A stretch of DNA of 64,000 nt from Burkholderiales bacterium (GCA_016790635.1 JAEUOR010000043.1:1-64000), one strand, 5' to 3'. Shown: positions 18,644-27,767, numbered from the stretch's first letter. Notes: generated by a model from the letters alone, not told the origin. Numbers and translations: made by a program.

Positions 18644-20758
18644 TCAGTGCGACGGGTTGAAGCGCAGCAGAAACAGGCTGCGCGCCTGCCGGTACAGCTG
18701 CCCGGCCAGGGATTGGCTGCCATGCTCGAAGCGCACCCAGACGCGGCTGCCGACCCGCTCGAGGTCGCCGGCCGCCAGCTTCAGGTCGATGAGCACGACC
18801 GGGGAATTCAGGCGTACGCCCTTGCGGTCGTCCGGGTCAGTGGCAAAGGGACCGCCGCCGGACTCGCCCAGCGCCGCGCTGGGCAGTTCGAGGCTGGCAG
18901 CGGGCACCTCGCGCACCGGCTGTGCGTCGATGTCCTGTCCCGGTGCTTCGGCCAGGCGCACGCGCACCCGCTGCGTGAGGTCGCGGACCAACGCCGCTTC
19001 GCTGTGCGGCACGGCCGCGCGCACGACGACCTGATCGCGGTCGAACACGTAACCCAGCGTGGCGCCACGTTCGACAAAGCTGCCGGGCATGTCGGCGGCG
19101 CGCGGCAGTACCAGGCGGCCCGTTGCCCCGCTCTTGACCGCCAACGCGTCCAGGCGAACCTGGAGGTGCGCCAGTTCGGCCTCGATGCGGGCGATTTCTT
19201 CCGCAGCTTCCTCGGCGCGTTCGCGTCGCTCGGCGAGCATGGCGCCATTGCGCTCGGCCTCGTGGTGGGCGAGCCGCGCGAGCAGGCGCTCGCGCGAAGC
19301 CGCGAGCGCCGGGTCGGCCAGTTCGACCAGGACCTGGCCGGGTTCGACGCGGGCGCCGTCGGCGACCGAAAGGCCGGTGACAAAGCCTGCGGACGCGGCC
19401 CGCACGTGGGCATTCTCTGGCAGCCAGATGACGCCCTGAGCCGAGGTCGTGAGCGGCAGGGGCACGGCGAATACCAGTAGCGCCAGGAGCGCAGTCGCCC
19501 CGCCCACGCCTGCCAGGGCGCGCAGGCGCGCGCGCCCTCCCGCGCTTTCGCGGAACACCGTGCCCAGACCCCGCACCAGCGGCTTGACCAGACCCGCGAC
19601 GATCATGCAGCCGGCCAGGACACCGAGCAGAATCGAGATGCCTCCCAGCCACAGCACGATGCCCAGGCCCAGGACGACCCGGCAGGCCAGCGAGGCCGGC
19701 GCATACATGACGAGCCATTTGGTCTCGCCGCGCAAGGGCTTGTCAGGTGCCGCGACCGGCAGGCCGAGCACACGCCGGGCGAACCGCCCCCACCAGGCGG
19801 CGCTCCGCTGGGCGAGGTTGGGCAGATCGAGAACATCGGAGAGCACGTAGTAGGCGTCGAAGCGCAGCAGCGGATTGCCGTTGAAGAAGAGGGTCGACAC
19901 GCATGCGGTAAAGAAGGTGGCGTAGGCCAGGTCGCGCAAGAGGCCAGGCTGCGCACCGATCCACACCGCCAGGGCGAGGGCTGCAACAAAAAGCTCGGCC
20001 ATCACGCCTGCCGCGCCGACGACGACGCGCTGGCCACGCGAACGGAAACCGGCGGCATCCGACGCATCGACATACGGGGCCGGCGTCAGCAGGAACACCG
20101 TGACGCCGGCCTTGTGCACCTCGCCACCGAACTGGCGCACCGCCAGCGCGTGTGCCAGTTCATGCAGGGCCTTGAGCGGCGGGAACACCAGCCATGCAAG
20201 CCACATCCAGCGCGTTCCGCCGGCGGCGCCGGCGAGTTCGGGAAAATGCAGGAGCGCCGCTGCCAGAGCGACCATCATGACGACGAACCACACCAGCAGA
20301 CTGCCCGGAAAGAAGAAGAGCCTCCGCAGGACATCGAGCCGGGTGATGAGCTTCCAGGGGTCGCCGAGCGGCACCCGGAAAGCCAGCGGGTTGAGCGCTG
20401 CCAGATAGTTGCGAGGCGCGGACTTGGCCGCGCCCGCCGGCCGGCCGGCCGTATGGATGAGCCCGTGCCCGGTGAGTTCGCCCAGGAGATCGATGACCTC
20501 GCCCTGGGTCGGGGCGGCGTCGCCGACCTCGTCCTGCAGTTCGTCCCAGGCCTCCTCGACGGTGCGTTCGCCGTCGAGCCGGCCGATGAGCGCGTAGGCT
20601 GCCGCGTTGAGCAGGAACTGGCGGCCGCCGACCGCATCCGAAAGCAGGTATTGGCGCTCGCCGCGCGCGTGTCGCAACTCGACCCGCACGTCCTGGTGCA
20701 GGCGCGGGCGTTCGCCGGCGACCCGGTACCACAGGGGGCTGAACAGCGAGCGACGCAT
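18644..20758 (-). CDS. PqqD-like / M50 zinc metalloprotease / HlyD fusion membrane protein
   Basis: A 704-residue polytopic protein. Residues about 17-102 resemble a PqqD-type winged helix (a peptide-recognition fold). Membrane segments follow from about 147, with the zinc site HELAH at 199-203 and the third-ligand motif NGNPLLRFD at 293-301, as in site-2-type M50 proteases. After the last membrane helix (about 418-432), residues 445-540 form an HlyD-like lipoyl and coiled-coil region, then a beta-barrel. The ATG at 20758 begins four bases after the end of the previous gene's stop codon, implying coupled translation. Similar M50-HlyD proteins are usually annotated only as peptidase M50 or efflux adaptor. 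A role in processing or handing over the giant substrate is inferred. Confidence 0.88.
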   Translation of the reverse strand: MRRSLFSPLWYRVAGERPRLHQDVRVELRHARGERQYLLSDAVGGRQFLLNAAAYALIGRLDGERTVEEAWDELQDEVGDAAPTQGEVIDLLGELTGHGLIHTAGRPAGAAKSAPRNYLAALNPLAFRVPLGDPWKLITRLDVLRRLFFFPGSLLVWFVVMMVALAAALLHFPELAGAAGGTRWMWLAWLVFPPLKALHELAHALAVRQFGGEVHKAGVTVFLLTPAPYVDASDAAGFRSRGQRVVVGAAGVMAELFVAALALAVWIGAQPGLLRDLAYATFFTACVSTLFFNGNPLLRFDAYYVLSDVLDLPNLAQRSAAWWGRFARRVLGLPVAAPDKPLRGETKWLVMYAPASLACRVVLGLGIVLWLGGISILLGVLAGCMIVAGLVKPLVRGLGTVFRESAGGRARLRALAGVGGATALLALLVFAVPLPLTTSAQGVIWLPENAHVRAASAGFVTGLSVADGARVEPGQVLVELADPALAASRERLLARLAHHEAERNGAMLAERRERAEEAAEEIARIEAELAHLQVRLDALAVKSGATGRLVLPRAADMPGSFVERGATLGYVFDRDQVVVRAAVPHSEAALVRDLTQRVRVRLAEAPGQDIDAQPVREVPAASLELPSAALGESGGGPFATDPDDRKGVRLNSPVVLIDLKLAAGDLERVGSRVWVRFEHGSQSLAGQLYRQARSLFLLRFNPSH

Positions 20759-20763
20759 GCGGG

Positions 20764-22497
20764 TCAGACCCCGAGCGCCCACAGGCGCACGCGCAGCCAG
20801 TCGAGCAGCCGATGGCCCCACACCCAGCCCAGCGCGCGCTCGCCGACGCGAATGCGGACCACCCCTTGCAGCCCGGGGCGCAGGCCCGCCGGGGGCGCAT
20901 CGAGCGCACCTTCGACTTCGAACGCATTGCGGCCGTCGCGGGCGATGGCCACCGGCGTGATGCGGCTGACGCGGAATCCGATCGGGGTCTCGGGCAGCGC
21001 CGCGAGCGTGAGCGACCCGACGGCGCCTTGCGCGAGATAGAGCATGTCGCGCTCGTCGACTTCGACGATCAGCCGATAGCTGCCCGCCGGCGCGAGCGTG
21101 ATCAGCACGTCGCCGCGCGCCACCGGCGCGCCGAGCGACTGCGTGAGGTCGCCCTTGATGACCACCCCGGCGATCGGCGCGGTCAGGCGCGAGCGGCCGC
21201 GCTGCTCGTCGATCAGGCCGAGCTGGGCGGCGGCCGCGTCGGCGCGCGCCGCTGCGGTCGCGTACTGGGCGCGGTCGTCGCGCGCCAGCGCGGCGCGCAC
21301 GGCGCTTTCGTGCTGGGCAATCTCGGCTTCGAGCTTGCGTTTTTCCAGATCGAGGTCTTCGCCGGCCATTTCGGCCAGCAGGTGACCTTCGGTGACCAGG
21401 TCGCCGGGGCGCACGTGCACCGTCTTGACGAAGCCGTCGGTCGGCGCGGCGACCACGCGCTGCACCGAGCCTTCGATGCGGGCCGGCGCACCCAGCCAAT
21501 GCTCGCCGGGCCAGGCCAGGAGAGCGGCCAGCGCGATGGTGAGGCCGGCGCCGATCGCGCGGCCCTTCCATGAATGGGCTTGCCGCGAGCGGCCGAAGAG
21601 GCGCGAGAACCAGGGGCGCTCGTCGGCGGCGAACAGGTCGAGCGCCGGGCCGATGAGGCAGGCGAATTCCTCGGCGCGCGCAACGGCGGCGGCATCAGGC
21701 GGCTCGGCCTGCGAGCGCTCGAAGACGATCACGCCGAACACCTGCGCCGCGCGCGACAGCGGCACGCCGATGGCCGCGCCGCTGCCGCGCCGCGCCAGTT
21801 CGGCATGCGCCAGCGTGACCCGGCCGCGGCCGCCCGGCAACGCCGGCACCACGATCGTGGCCTCCTGGGTCATGGCCTCGTCCATCGCATCGGCGATGAC
21901 ACGCATGAGGGCGTTGCCGGCCGCAGGCAGCTCGCCATGCGACAGCGCCACCACCCGGCAATGCCGGCCTTCGAGCTTGCCCACCGCCACCCGGGTGCAG
22001 CCTAGAACCTCGGCCAGCCCGGCTGCGGCCGCGCGCGCGGCGGCGCTGAAGCTGTCGCAGGCCATGACCGCGGCGTGCAGGCGCACCAGGGCGCGCGCAT
22101 CGGCGGATGGGCCAGGTGCCTTGTCGGCGCGCGCCTGGTCCGGCCCCGCGGCTGGCTGCGCCGGCGTCTCGCGGATGGCTTCCTTCCAGTCCATGTTGGC
22201 GGCGCGCAGCTGCAGGGCGACGACGCCCAGTGCCTGGTTGCGGCTCTTGAGGGGCAGGGAGACGACACCATCGTTGCGGTAAGGCCTGGATGCCGCATTC
22301 CCGCCGCTGCGCTGCTGGTCGAGCGCCGCGGTGGCTGCGGCGACCAGGCGCTGATCCTGGCCGAGCACCGGTGGCCAGGCCGCGGCCAACGCTGGACTTG
22401 CCTGGGCGTCCTTGGCGACCATGATCACCCCGCCGGATATCCCGGCACGGGGGACGCAGAATTGCTCCAGCCAGACTTGCAGGTTGCCTTGGGACAC
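20764..22497 (-). CDS. GAF-domain HlyD-type inner-membrane adaptor
   Basis: 577 residues and the first gene of the run. A weak GAF-like region (about 8-100) and a clearer GAF domain (about 140-290) are predicted to be cytoplasmic. One membrane helix follows at about 313-329, then an HlyD region (about 340-550) with two lipoyl halves (VAAPTDGFVKTVHVRPGDLV and LTAPIAGVVIKGDL) around a short coiled coil. GAF domains bind small molecules or proteins, so a cytoplasmic signal could gate the exporter; the ligand is unknown. The start shown is GTG; there is no good ribosome binding site, and ATG 22422 is an alternative, but the shorter form would lose the conserved-looking WLEQFC segment. Confidence 0.85.
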   Translation of the reverse strand: MSQGNLQVWLEQFCVPRAGISGGVIMVAKDAQASPALAAAWPPVLGQDQRLVAAATAALDQQRSGGNAASRPYRNDGVVSLPLKSRNQALGVVALQLRAANMDWKEAIRETPAQPAAGPDQARADKAPGPSADARALVRLHAAVMACDSFSAAARAAAAGLAEVLGCTRVAVGKLEGRHCRVVALSHGELPAAGNALMRVIADAMDEAMTQEATIVVPALPGGRGRVTLAHAELARRGSGAAIGVPLSRAAQVFGVIVFERSQAEPPDAAAVARAEEFACLIGPALDLFAADERPWFSRLFGRSRQAHSWKGRAIGAGLTIALAALLAWPGEHWLGAPARIEGSVQRVVAAPTDGFVKTVHVRPGDLVTEGHLLAEMAGEDLDLEKRKLEAEIAQHESAVRAALARDDRAQYATAAARADAAAAQLGLIDEQRGRSRLTAPIAGVVIKGDLTQSLGAPVARGDVLITLAPAGSYRLIVEVDERDMLYLAQGAVGSLTLAALPETPIGFRVSRITPVAIARDGRNAFEVEGALDAPPAGLRPGLQGVVRIRVGERALGWVWGHRLLDWLRVRLWALGV

Positions 22498-22685
22498 GCG
22501 GCGTTTGCCCGGAAAGAGATGTCCGGCACGGGCTCGCTGGCCCGCACCGCCCGGACGGGTGTCCAGGTACGCTGATTCTTGGCCAGCCGCTCGCAGCCCA
22601 TCCGCCGATGAGGCCGGCTTTTCCGGTTCATATCGGCCACGCTCAAGCTCGGGCCGGCGCGGCCGTTATGCATCCGGAGGACTTC

Positions 22686-24833
22686 ATGGCGCCCAAACCG
22701 CTCCCGACGACCACCGTACCCGACCGTCTCCTGCGCCGCCTGCGGATGAACGCCCACGCCTGCAGGCTCGGCGCGGTTGTCCCCCTCATCCTTGCAACTG
22801 CTGGAGCCGCGCCCGCCCAGGCGGGCATGCCCACCCTCCTCGGCCAGGCCGCGCCCGGCTGGATGCAGGGCGCCGCGCTGGCTTTGGCCGTGCTCAGCGG
22901 GCTCGTCCTGGCGTGGTTTCTCGGCAAGGCGCGCCGCGTTGCTCCATCAGCGTCCGCGCGGCCCAGCACCGGTCCGCGCGCAGATGCGGGCCAGCGGGCC
23001 ATGCTCGCCGAGATCGACCGCGGCATTCTCGCCGGGGCGCGCTTCGAGCGCATCCTGGATGCAGCGCTGCAGGCCGCGCCGCAGGCGCTCGGGGCGCCGC
23101 TGGTGGTGGTGAGCGTGCTCGACCCGGACGGCGCCCGGGCGCCGCGCACCTGGCTCGCCGACGACACCGGATCGCGACCCCGCGCCCTCGGCACGACACC
23201 GGTGGGGCCCGACGTGATCAAACGCCTGTCCCTCGCACCGGAGGGTTGTGAATTCGATGCTCCTGCGCAACAGGCTTTTCTGGCGCCCCTCGCCGAACGC
23301 GGCGCCACGCGCGCGTTGGCCCTGCCGCTCTTCCTGGATGCCCGCCTCGCCGCCATTCTCTCGATCGGTGCCGTGCGCGGTGGGCCATTGCACGAGGACA
23401 CGCGTTCGCTGGCCGCCGACCTGGCCGGACGGCTCTCGGTGGCACTGACGGCGGCCTCGCGCGGTCGCCAGCTGAACTGGCAGGCAAACCACGACGACAT
23501 CACTGCGCTGCCGAACCGGCGCTACGCGCAGGAGAGGTTGGCACAGGAAACCGGGCGTGCGCTGCGCGACGGGCATGGCTTCGCGCTCATGTTCGTCGAC
23601 CTGGACCAGTTCAAGCTCATCAACGACGGCTTCGGTCACGATGCGGGTGACACCGTCCTCGAGCAAGCCGGCAGCCGGATCCGCAACTGCCTGCGCAAGG
23701 AAGATGTGGTCGCCCGCTTCGGCGGCGATGAGTTCGTCGTGATCCTGCCTGTCGCGGGCAATGCCCAGGATGCCGCCAAGGTGGCCGAGAAGCTCCTCGT
23801 TGTCCTGAGCGAACCATTCCGCATGAATGAACAGCGACACACGCTCGGCGCCTCGATCGGCATCAGCATGTTCCCGGCCGACGGTCGCTCACCGGAGCGA
23901 CTCATGCGCAGCGCGGATTTCGCGATGAACCGCGCCAAGGCCGCCGGCCGCAACCAGTTCGCGTTCTACGATGAGGCAGTCAACCTGAAGGTGCAGGGAC
24001 GCATCGAACTCTTGAGCGACCTGCGCGTGGCCCTGGCGCGCGGCGATCTGCAGATGGCTTACCAGCCCCAGATCGACCTGCGTAACGGCCGTGTCGCCGG
24101 GGCCGAGGCCCTGCTGCGCTGGAAGCACTCCGAGCGCGGTTTCATCTCGCCGCTGGAGTTCATCGCGCTGGCGGAGCAGAGTTCACTCATCGAGGAAGTC
24201 GGCGCCTATGTGCGCGCCGCCGCCTACCGCCAGTATGCGCAGTGGCAATCGCAGGGGCTCGCGCCGCCGCGCATCGCCATCAATGTCTCGGCGCGCGAGG
24301 TCAGGCAGCCGGGCTTCGCGGCCAAGGTACGCCAGGAAATGGCGCAGTTCGGCATGCGCGGCCGCTGCCTGGAGTTCGAGATGACCGAGACCCTCCTGGC
24401 CGGCGACCTCGCTGAGGTCAAGGCGACATTGTCGGAACTGCAACAGCTCGAGCTGCACCTGTCGATCGATGATTTCGGCACCGGCTATTCATCGATGTCC
24501 TACCTGCGCGAGTTTCCGTTCACCGCGCTCAAGATCGACCGCGCCTTCGTGTCGAACATCGGCACCAGCGAAGGAGCGGACTCGCTGGTGCGCGCGATGC
24601 TCGCGTTGTCGCGCGGCCTCGAACTCGAGGTCGTCGCCGAAGGCGTGGAGAACGAGGCGCAGCAGGACTTCCTGGCCGCGGCGGGGTGCCACGTCGGGCA
24701 GGGCTACCTGTGGGCCAAGCCGATGGCGGGCGACGAGTTCGCACGCTTCATGCGCGGCTGGGTGGCGACTCCGCGCCCGCTGGCCGTGGTGGCGGGGGAT
24801 CGGCGGCTGGCTGCGGTTGCCGCGCACGCCTGA
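22686..24833 (+). CDS. GGDEF-EAL cyclic di-GMP enzyme with GAF-like domain
   Basis: 715 residues. A hydrophobic N-terminus with a possible signal (21-47) and a membrane helix (about 60-79) precede a GAF-like domain (about 105-258), a GGDEF domain (about 262-430) and an EAL domain (about 440-690). GGDEF is intact at 346-350 with an I-site RKED at 337-340. The EAL domain keeps EALLRW (474-479), the Asn of NVSAREV, EMTETLL, DDFGTGYSS, the Lys of KIDRAFV and the Glu of AEGVENE, so both synthesis and hydrolysis look possible. The start is well set by GGAGG seven bases upstream of ATG. It diverges from the export gene run, sharing a 188-base intergenic region with it. Confidence 0.93.
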   Translation: MAPKPLPTTTVPDRLLRRLRMNAHACRLGAVVPLILATAGAAPAQAGMPTLLGQAAPGWMQGAALALAVLSGLVLAWFLGKARRVAPSASARPSTGPRADAGQRAMLAEIDRGILAGARFERILDAALQAAPQALGAPLVVVSVLDPDGARAPRTWLADDTGSRPRALGTTPVGPDVIKRLSLAPEGCEFDAPAQQAFLAPLAERGATRALALPLFLDARLAAILSIGAVRGGPLHEDTRSLAADLAGRLSVALTAASRGRQLNWQANHDDITALPNRRYAQERLAQETGRALRDGHGFALMFVDLDQFKLINDGFGHDAGDTVLEQAGSRIRNCLRKEDVVARFGGDEFVVILPVAGNAQDAAKVAEKLLVVLSEPFRMNEQRHTLGASIGISMFPADGRSPERLMRSADFAMNRAKAAGRNQFAFYDEAVNLKVQGRIELLSDLRVALARGDLQMAYQPQIDLRNGRVAGAEALLRWKHSERGFISPLEFIALAEQSSLIEEVGAYVRAAAYRQYAQWQSQGLAPPRIAINVSAREVRQPGFAAKVRQEMAQFGMRGRCLEFEMTETLLAGDLAEVKATLSELQQLELHLSIDDFGTGYSSMSYLREFPFTALKIDRAFVSNIGTSEGADSLVRAMLALSRGLELEVVAEGVENEAQQDFLAAAGCHVGQGYLWAKPMAGDEFARFMRGWVATPRPLAVVAGDRRLAAVAAHA

Positions 24834-24839
24834 CTCGGC

Positions 24840-26300
24840 CTACTCCGCCCGATAGTTTGGCGGTTCCTTGACGATGGTCACGTCGTGCACGTGGCTTTCG
24901 CGCATCCCGGCGGAGGTGATCTCGACGAAGTCGGCGCGATTGCGCATGTCGTCGATGGTCCCGCAGCCGCAGTAGCCCATTGACGAACGCAGCCCGCCGG
25001 TCAACTGGTAAAGGATGGTCAGCACGCTTCCCTTGTACGGGACGCGACCCTCGACGCCCTCCGGCACCAGTTTGTCGGCATTGTTGGCCGGATCCTGGAA
25101 ATAGCGGTCGGCAGCGCCGTCCTGCATGGCACCGATCGAGCCCATGCCGCGATAGAGCTTGTACGAGCGCCCTTGGTAGAGGATGGTCTCGCCGGGCGCT
25201 TCCTCGGTGCCGGCGAACATCGACCCCATCATGACGGCGTGCGCGCCGGCGGCAATGGCCTTGGCGATGTCGCCGGAGAAGCGGATGCCGCCGTCGGCAA
25301 TGAGTGGTACGTCGCCGTCCTTCAAAGCGTTGTACACATCCGAAATCGCCGTGATCTGCGGCACGCCGACCCCGGCGACGACGCGCGTGGTGCAGATAGA
25401 GCCGGGGCCGATGCCGACCTTGACGCCATCGGCGCCGTGATCGACCAGCGCGCGCGCCGCGTCGGCGGTGGCGATGTTGCCGCCGATGACCTGCACGCCG
25501 GGCGCCTTGTTCTTGACCCACCGGACGCGATCCAGCACGCCCTGCGCATGGCCGTGCGCGGTGTCGACCACGATCACATCCACGCCCGCGGCTGCCAGCA
25601 GTTCGACCCGCTCCTCGGTCCCCTCGCCCACGCCGACCGCGGCGCCGACGCGCAGCTTGCCCTGCTCGTCCTTGCACGCCTCCGGATGCTCATTGGACTT
25701 CAGGATGTCCTTGACCGTGATGAGGCCGCGCAATTGAAAGAGGTCGTTGACGAGCAGGATGCGCTCCAGCCGGTGCTTGTGCAGGAGTGCCTTGGCCTCC
25801 TCGGGCGAGGCGCCTTCCTTCAGGTACACCAGGCGCTCGCGCGGGGTCATGATCGCCGCCACCGGCGCGTCCAGGTTGGTCTCGAAGCGGTAGTCGCGGT
25901 TGGTCACCATGCCGACCACCACGCCTTTCTCGACCACCGGAAAACCCGAAACCTTGTGCTGGTGTGTCAGCGCAAGCAGCTCCCTGACCGTTATGGACGG
26001 GGACACCGTCATCGGATCGCGCAGGATGCCCGACTCGAATCGCTTGACCTTGGCCACCTCCGCCGCCTGCAGCTTGGGCGTCAGGTTCTTGTGGATGATG
26101 CCGATGCCACCCTCCTGCGCCATCGCGATGGCCAGGCGCGCTTCGGTCACCGTATCCATGGCCGCCGAGACCAGCGGGATGTTCAAGCGGATGTCGCGCG
26201 TCAAGCGCGTTGCGAGGCGGGTGTCGCGTGGGAGGATGGCCGAATGGGCCGGAACGAGCAGGACGTCGTCGAACGTGAGTGCCTTGCCTATGAGTCGCAT
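24840..26300 (-). CDS. guaB: IMP dehydrogenase
   Basis: GuaB oxidises IMP to XMP with NAD, the committed step to GMP. The 486 residues match the family length. Two CBS domains (about 95-205) interrupt the TIM barrel, and the active-site loop contains the catalytic Cys in [11 protein letters not shown]. The ending with [14 protein letters not shown] is typical. ATG 26300 gives the standard start [24 protein letters not shown] -10-like box lies at 26330-26335 on the minus strand, though no good -35 accompanies it. guaA, usually next downstream, is separated by the accessory export block. Confidence 0.97.
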   Translation of the reverse strand: MRLIGKALTFDDVLLVPAHSAILPRDTRLATRLTRDIRLNIPLVSAAMDTVTEARLAIAMAQEGGIGIIHKNLTPKLQAAEVAKVKRFESGILRDPMTVSPSITVRELLALTHQHKVSGFPVVEKGVVVGMVTNRDYRFETNLDAPVAAIMTPRERLVYLKEGASPEEAKALLHKHRLERILLVNDLFQLRGLITVKDILKSNEHPEACKDEQGKLRVGAAVGVGEGTEERVELLAAAGVDVIVVDTAHGHAQGVLDRVRWVKNKAPGVQVIGGNIATADAARALVDHGADGVKVGIGPGSICTTRVVAGVGVPQITAISDVYNALKDGDVPLIADGGIRFSGDIAKAIAAGAHAVMMGSMFAGTEEAPGETILYQGRSYKLYRGMGSIGAMQDGAADRYFQDPANNADKLVPEGVEGRVPYKGSVLTILYQLTGGLRSSMGYCGCGTIDDMRNRADFVEITSAGMRESHVHDVTIVKEPPNYRAE

Positions 26301-26457
26301 CCCGTGTTGCCTTGAGGCCACAAAGCGCGATTGTACGGCACGCCGTTCGTCGCCGCCACGCGCCCGGACGTGGGAAACTTGCTTGACGGCTTCAATTCAA
26401 GAAACTAAGGTCTTGTAATTGCGCGGGTTTTTGCGCCGCATGACAGAAAGGCATCTC

Positions 26458-26997
26458 ATGAGAACAAATCCCCTTTGGCCGATCCTGACTGTGCTCATCG
26501 CCTTGGGCGCCAGCACGCACGCCGGCGCGCAGATGTACCAGTGGAAGGACCAGAACGGGCGTACGGTGTTTTCCGATAGCCCGCCGCCGCCCAACATTCC
26601 CCCCGGCAACATCATCAAGGCACCCAAGCCGGCACCGCGCGCTCCCGCCCCGGCACCGACGCCGGCGGCTTCCGCCGACCCGGCCAAGGCGGGCGCAGAG
26701 GGCGCTGCCGATGCGCCCAAGGCTGCCGCGCCCAAGCCGCCGGTCGACCAGGCCGCCGAATTCCGCAAACGCCAGGCAGAGCAGGCCGAGGCACAGAAAA
26801 AGGCTGCCGAGACCGCCGCGGAAAACCAGCGCAAGAACGAACAGTGTGCCGCCTACCGTAGCAGCCTGGCCACCCTTGAAAGCGGCCAGCGAGTGCGTCG
26901 CACCAACGACAAGGGCGAGCCCTATTTCCTGGAAGACAACGACCGCGCGCGCGAGATCGAGCGCATTCGCCGCGACATGGCCACCACCAAATGTTGA
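26458..26997 (+). CDS. DUF4124-domain periplasmic protein
   Basis: 179 residues with a cleavable signal peptide (hydrophobic run to AGAQ near residue 26). A DUF4124 segment follows directly: MYQWKDQNGRTVFSDSPPP. After it comes an Ala/Pro-rich linker and a Lys/Glu/Gln-rich, probably helical C-terminal half with a pair of Cys (one in EQCAAY, one at the extreme C-terminus). DUF4124 proteins are common, uncharacterised envelope proteins of proteobacteria. The start is supported by GAAAGG upstream of ATG 26458. A terminator follows at 27051. It stands alone between guaB and the rnfH/ratA pair, and no function can be assigned. Confidence 0.85.
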   Translation: MRTNPLWPILTVLIALGASTHAGAQMYQWKDQNGRTVFSDSPPPPNIPPGNIIKAPKPAPRAPAPAPTPAASADPAKAGAEGAADAPKAAAPKPPVDQAAEFRKRQAEQAEAQKKAAETAAENQRKNEQCAAYRSSLATLESGQRVRRTNDKGEPYFLEDNDRAREIERIRRDMATTKC

Positions 26998-27046
26998 ACC
27001 GGCTGCCTGCGGGCGAAGCGAATCGCCCGCGGCGCCGCGCAGTTTT

Positions 27047-27343
27047 TCATGGCCGCGGTGCGGCCTTTTTCTTTTGCGCACGCCGTTGGCGCGCGGCTTG
27101 CGGATCGGCCGTCAGCGGCCGGTAGACCTCGATCCGGTCGCCCGGCGCGAGCACGTCGCTGCGCGCGCGCAAATGACCCCACACACCGACGCGGGCTGCA
27201 TCGACTCCGGCATGACGCGCAGAGATACCGCTGGCCACGATGGCATCCGCGATGGTCGCGCCCGGCGGCAGCCGGACCGCGGTGGCGTCCTCGACTCCCG
27301 GCGCCGCCCACACCACTGTCACCTCGAGGCCGCCCTCAGCCAT
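27047..27343 (-). CDS. RnfH-family ubiquitin-like protein (RatB)
   Basis: 98 residues of the RnfH (UPF0125) family, a small beta-grasp protein of unclear role that is encoded next to ratA in many proteobacteria. The family pattern is visible in LEVTVVWAAP, LPPGATIADAI, VGVWGH and GDRIEVYRPL. Its ATG at 27343 lies inside the end of ratA (8-base overlap), so the two are co-transcribed. The basic Lys-rich tail is encoded by DNA that also forms a terminator for the opposite strand (27051-27074). Confidence 0.9.
   Translation of the reverse strand: MAEGGLEVTVVWAAPGVEDATAVRLPPGATIADAIVASGISARHAGVDAARVGVWGHLRARSDVLAPGDRIEVYRPLTADPQAARQRRAQKKKAAPRP
27051..27074 (+). terminator. Intrinsic terminator after the DUF4124 gene
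   Basis: GGCCGC and GCGGCC form a 6-bp stem with a 3-base loop, followed by TTTTTCTTTT on the plus strand. It lies within the 3' coding end of rnfH on the other strand. A second hairpin, GCGGGCGA/TCGCCCGC at 27009-27030, precedes it without its own T-run. Confidence 0.75.
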
Positions 27344-27767
27344 ACAGCGCCTCAGCGCGGCGGGCAAACGCGTCCACAAAGGACCCCGCGATGCCGTCGA
27401 ACACCGGCGCGATGACACGGCCCAGCACCCCGCCGGCAAACTCGTAGTCCAGCGCGAACTCGACCTTGCAGGCCGATTCTTCCAAGGTCAGGAAACTCCA
27501 CGCGCCGGACAACGCCCGGAAGGGCCCTTCGGCCAATTCCATCGCGATGGCACGCGGGCGCTCGTGACGATTCATGGTCGTGAAGCTCGATCGCACCCCG
27601 CGAAAATCGATGTCCACGGTCGCGCGCACGCGACCATCGGCCGCCTTTTCCTCGCGCGCACCGCCGCACCAGGGCATGAACTGCGGGTAGTCGCGCACGG
27701 CGGCCACCAGCGTGAACATGCGCGTGGCGCTATAGGGTACAAGGACCGATTTGCGGATCTGCGGCAA
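27336..27767 (-). CDS. ratA: RatA/Coq10-like START-domain protein
   Basis: 143 residues of the RatA/COQ10 polyketide cyclase-like family. The E. coli member was described as interfering with ribosome subunit association, while mitochondrial relatives bind coenzyme Q; which role applies here is not known. The diagnostic N-terminus [11 protein letters not shown] and [11 protein letters not shown] are present. I chose the TTG at 27767 because it places Met-Pro-Gln-Ile-Arg directly before KSVLVPYS, as in other family members; an upstream ATG at 27845 would add an unusual 26-residue extension reaching into the smpB promoter region. rnfH follows with an 8-base overlap and smpB diverges, a common arrangement. 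Confidence 0.88.
   Translation of the reverse strand: MPQIRKSVLVPYSATRMFTLVAAVRDYPQFMPWCGGAREEKAADGRVRATVDIDFRGVRSSFTTMNRHERPRAIAMELAEGPFRALSGAWSFLTLEESACKVEFALDYEFAGGVLGRVIAPVFDGIAGSFVDAFARRAEALYG

Noticed and set aside
15737..22497. Interpretation as a standard type I secretion or RND efflux system
   Set aside because: There is no ABC ATPase with a membrane domain, no RND pump and no TolC-like gene; the only motor is SecA-like.
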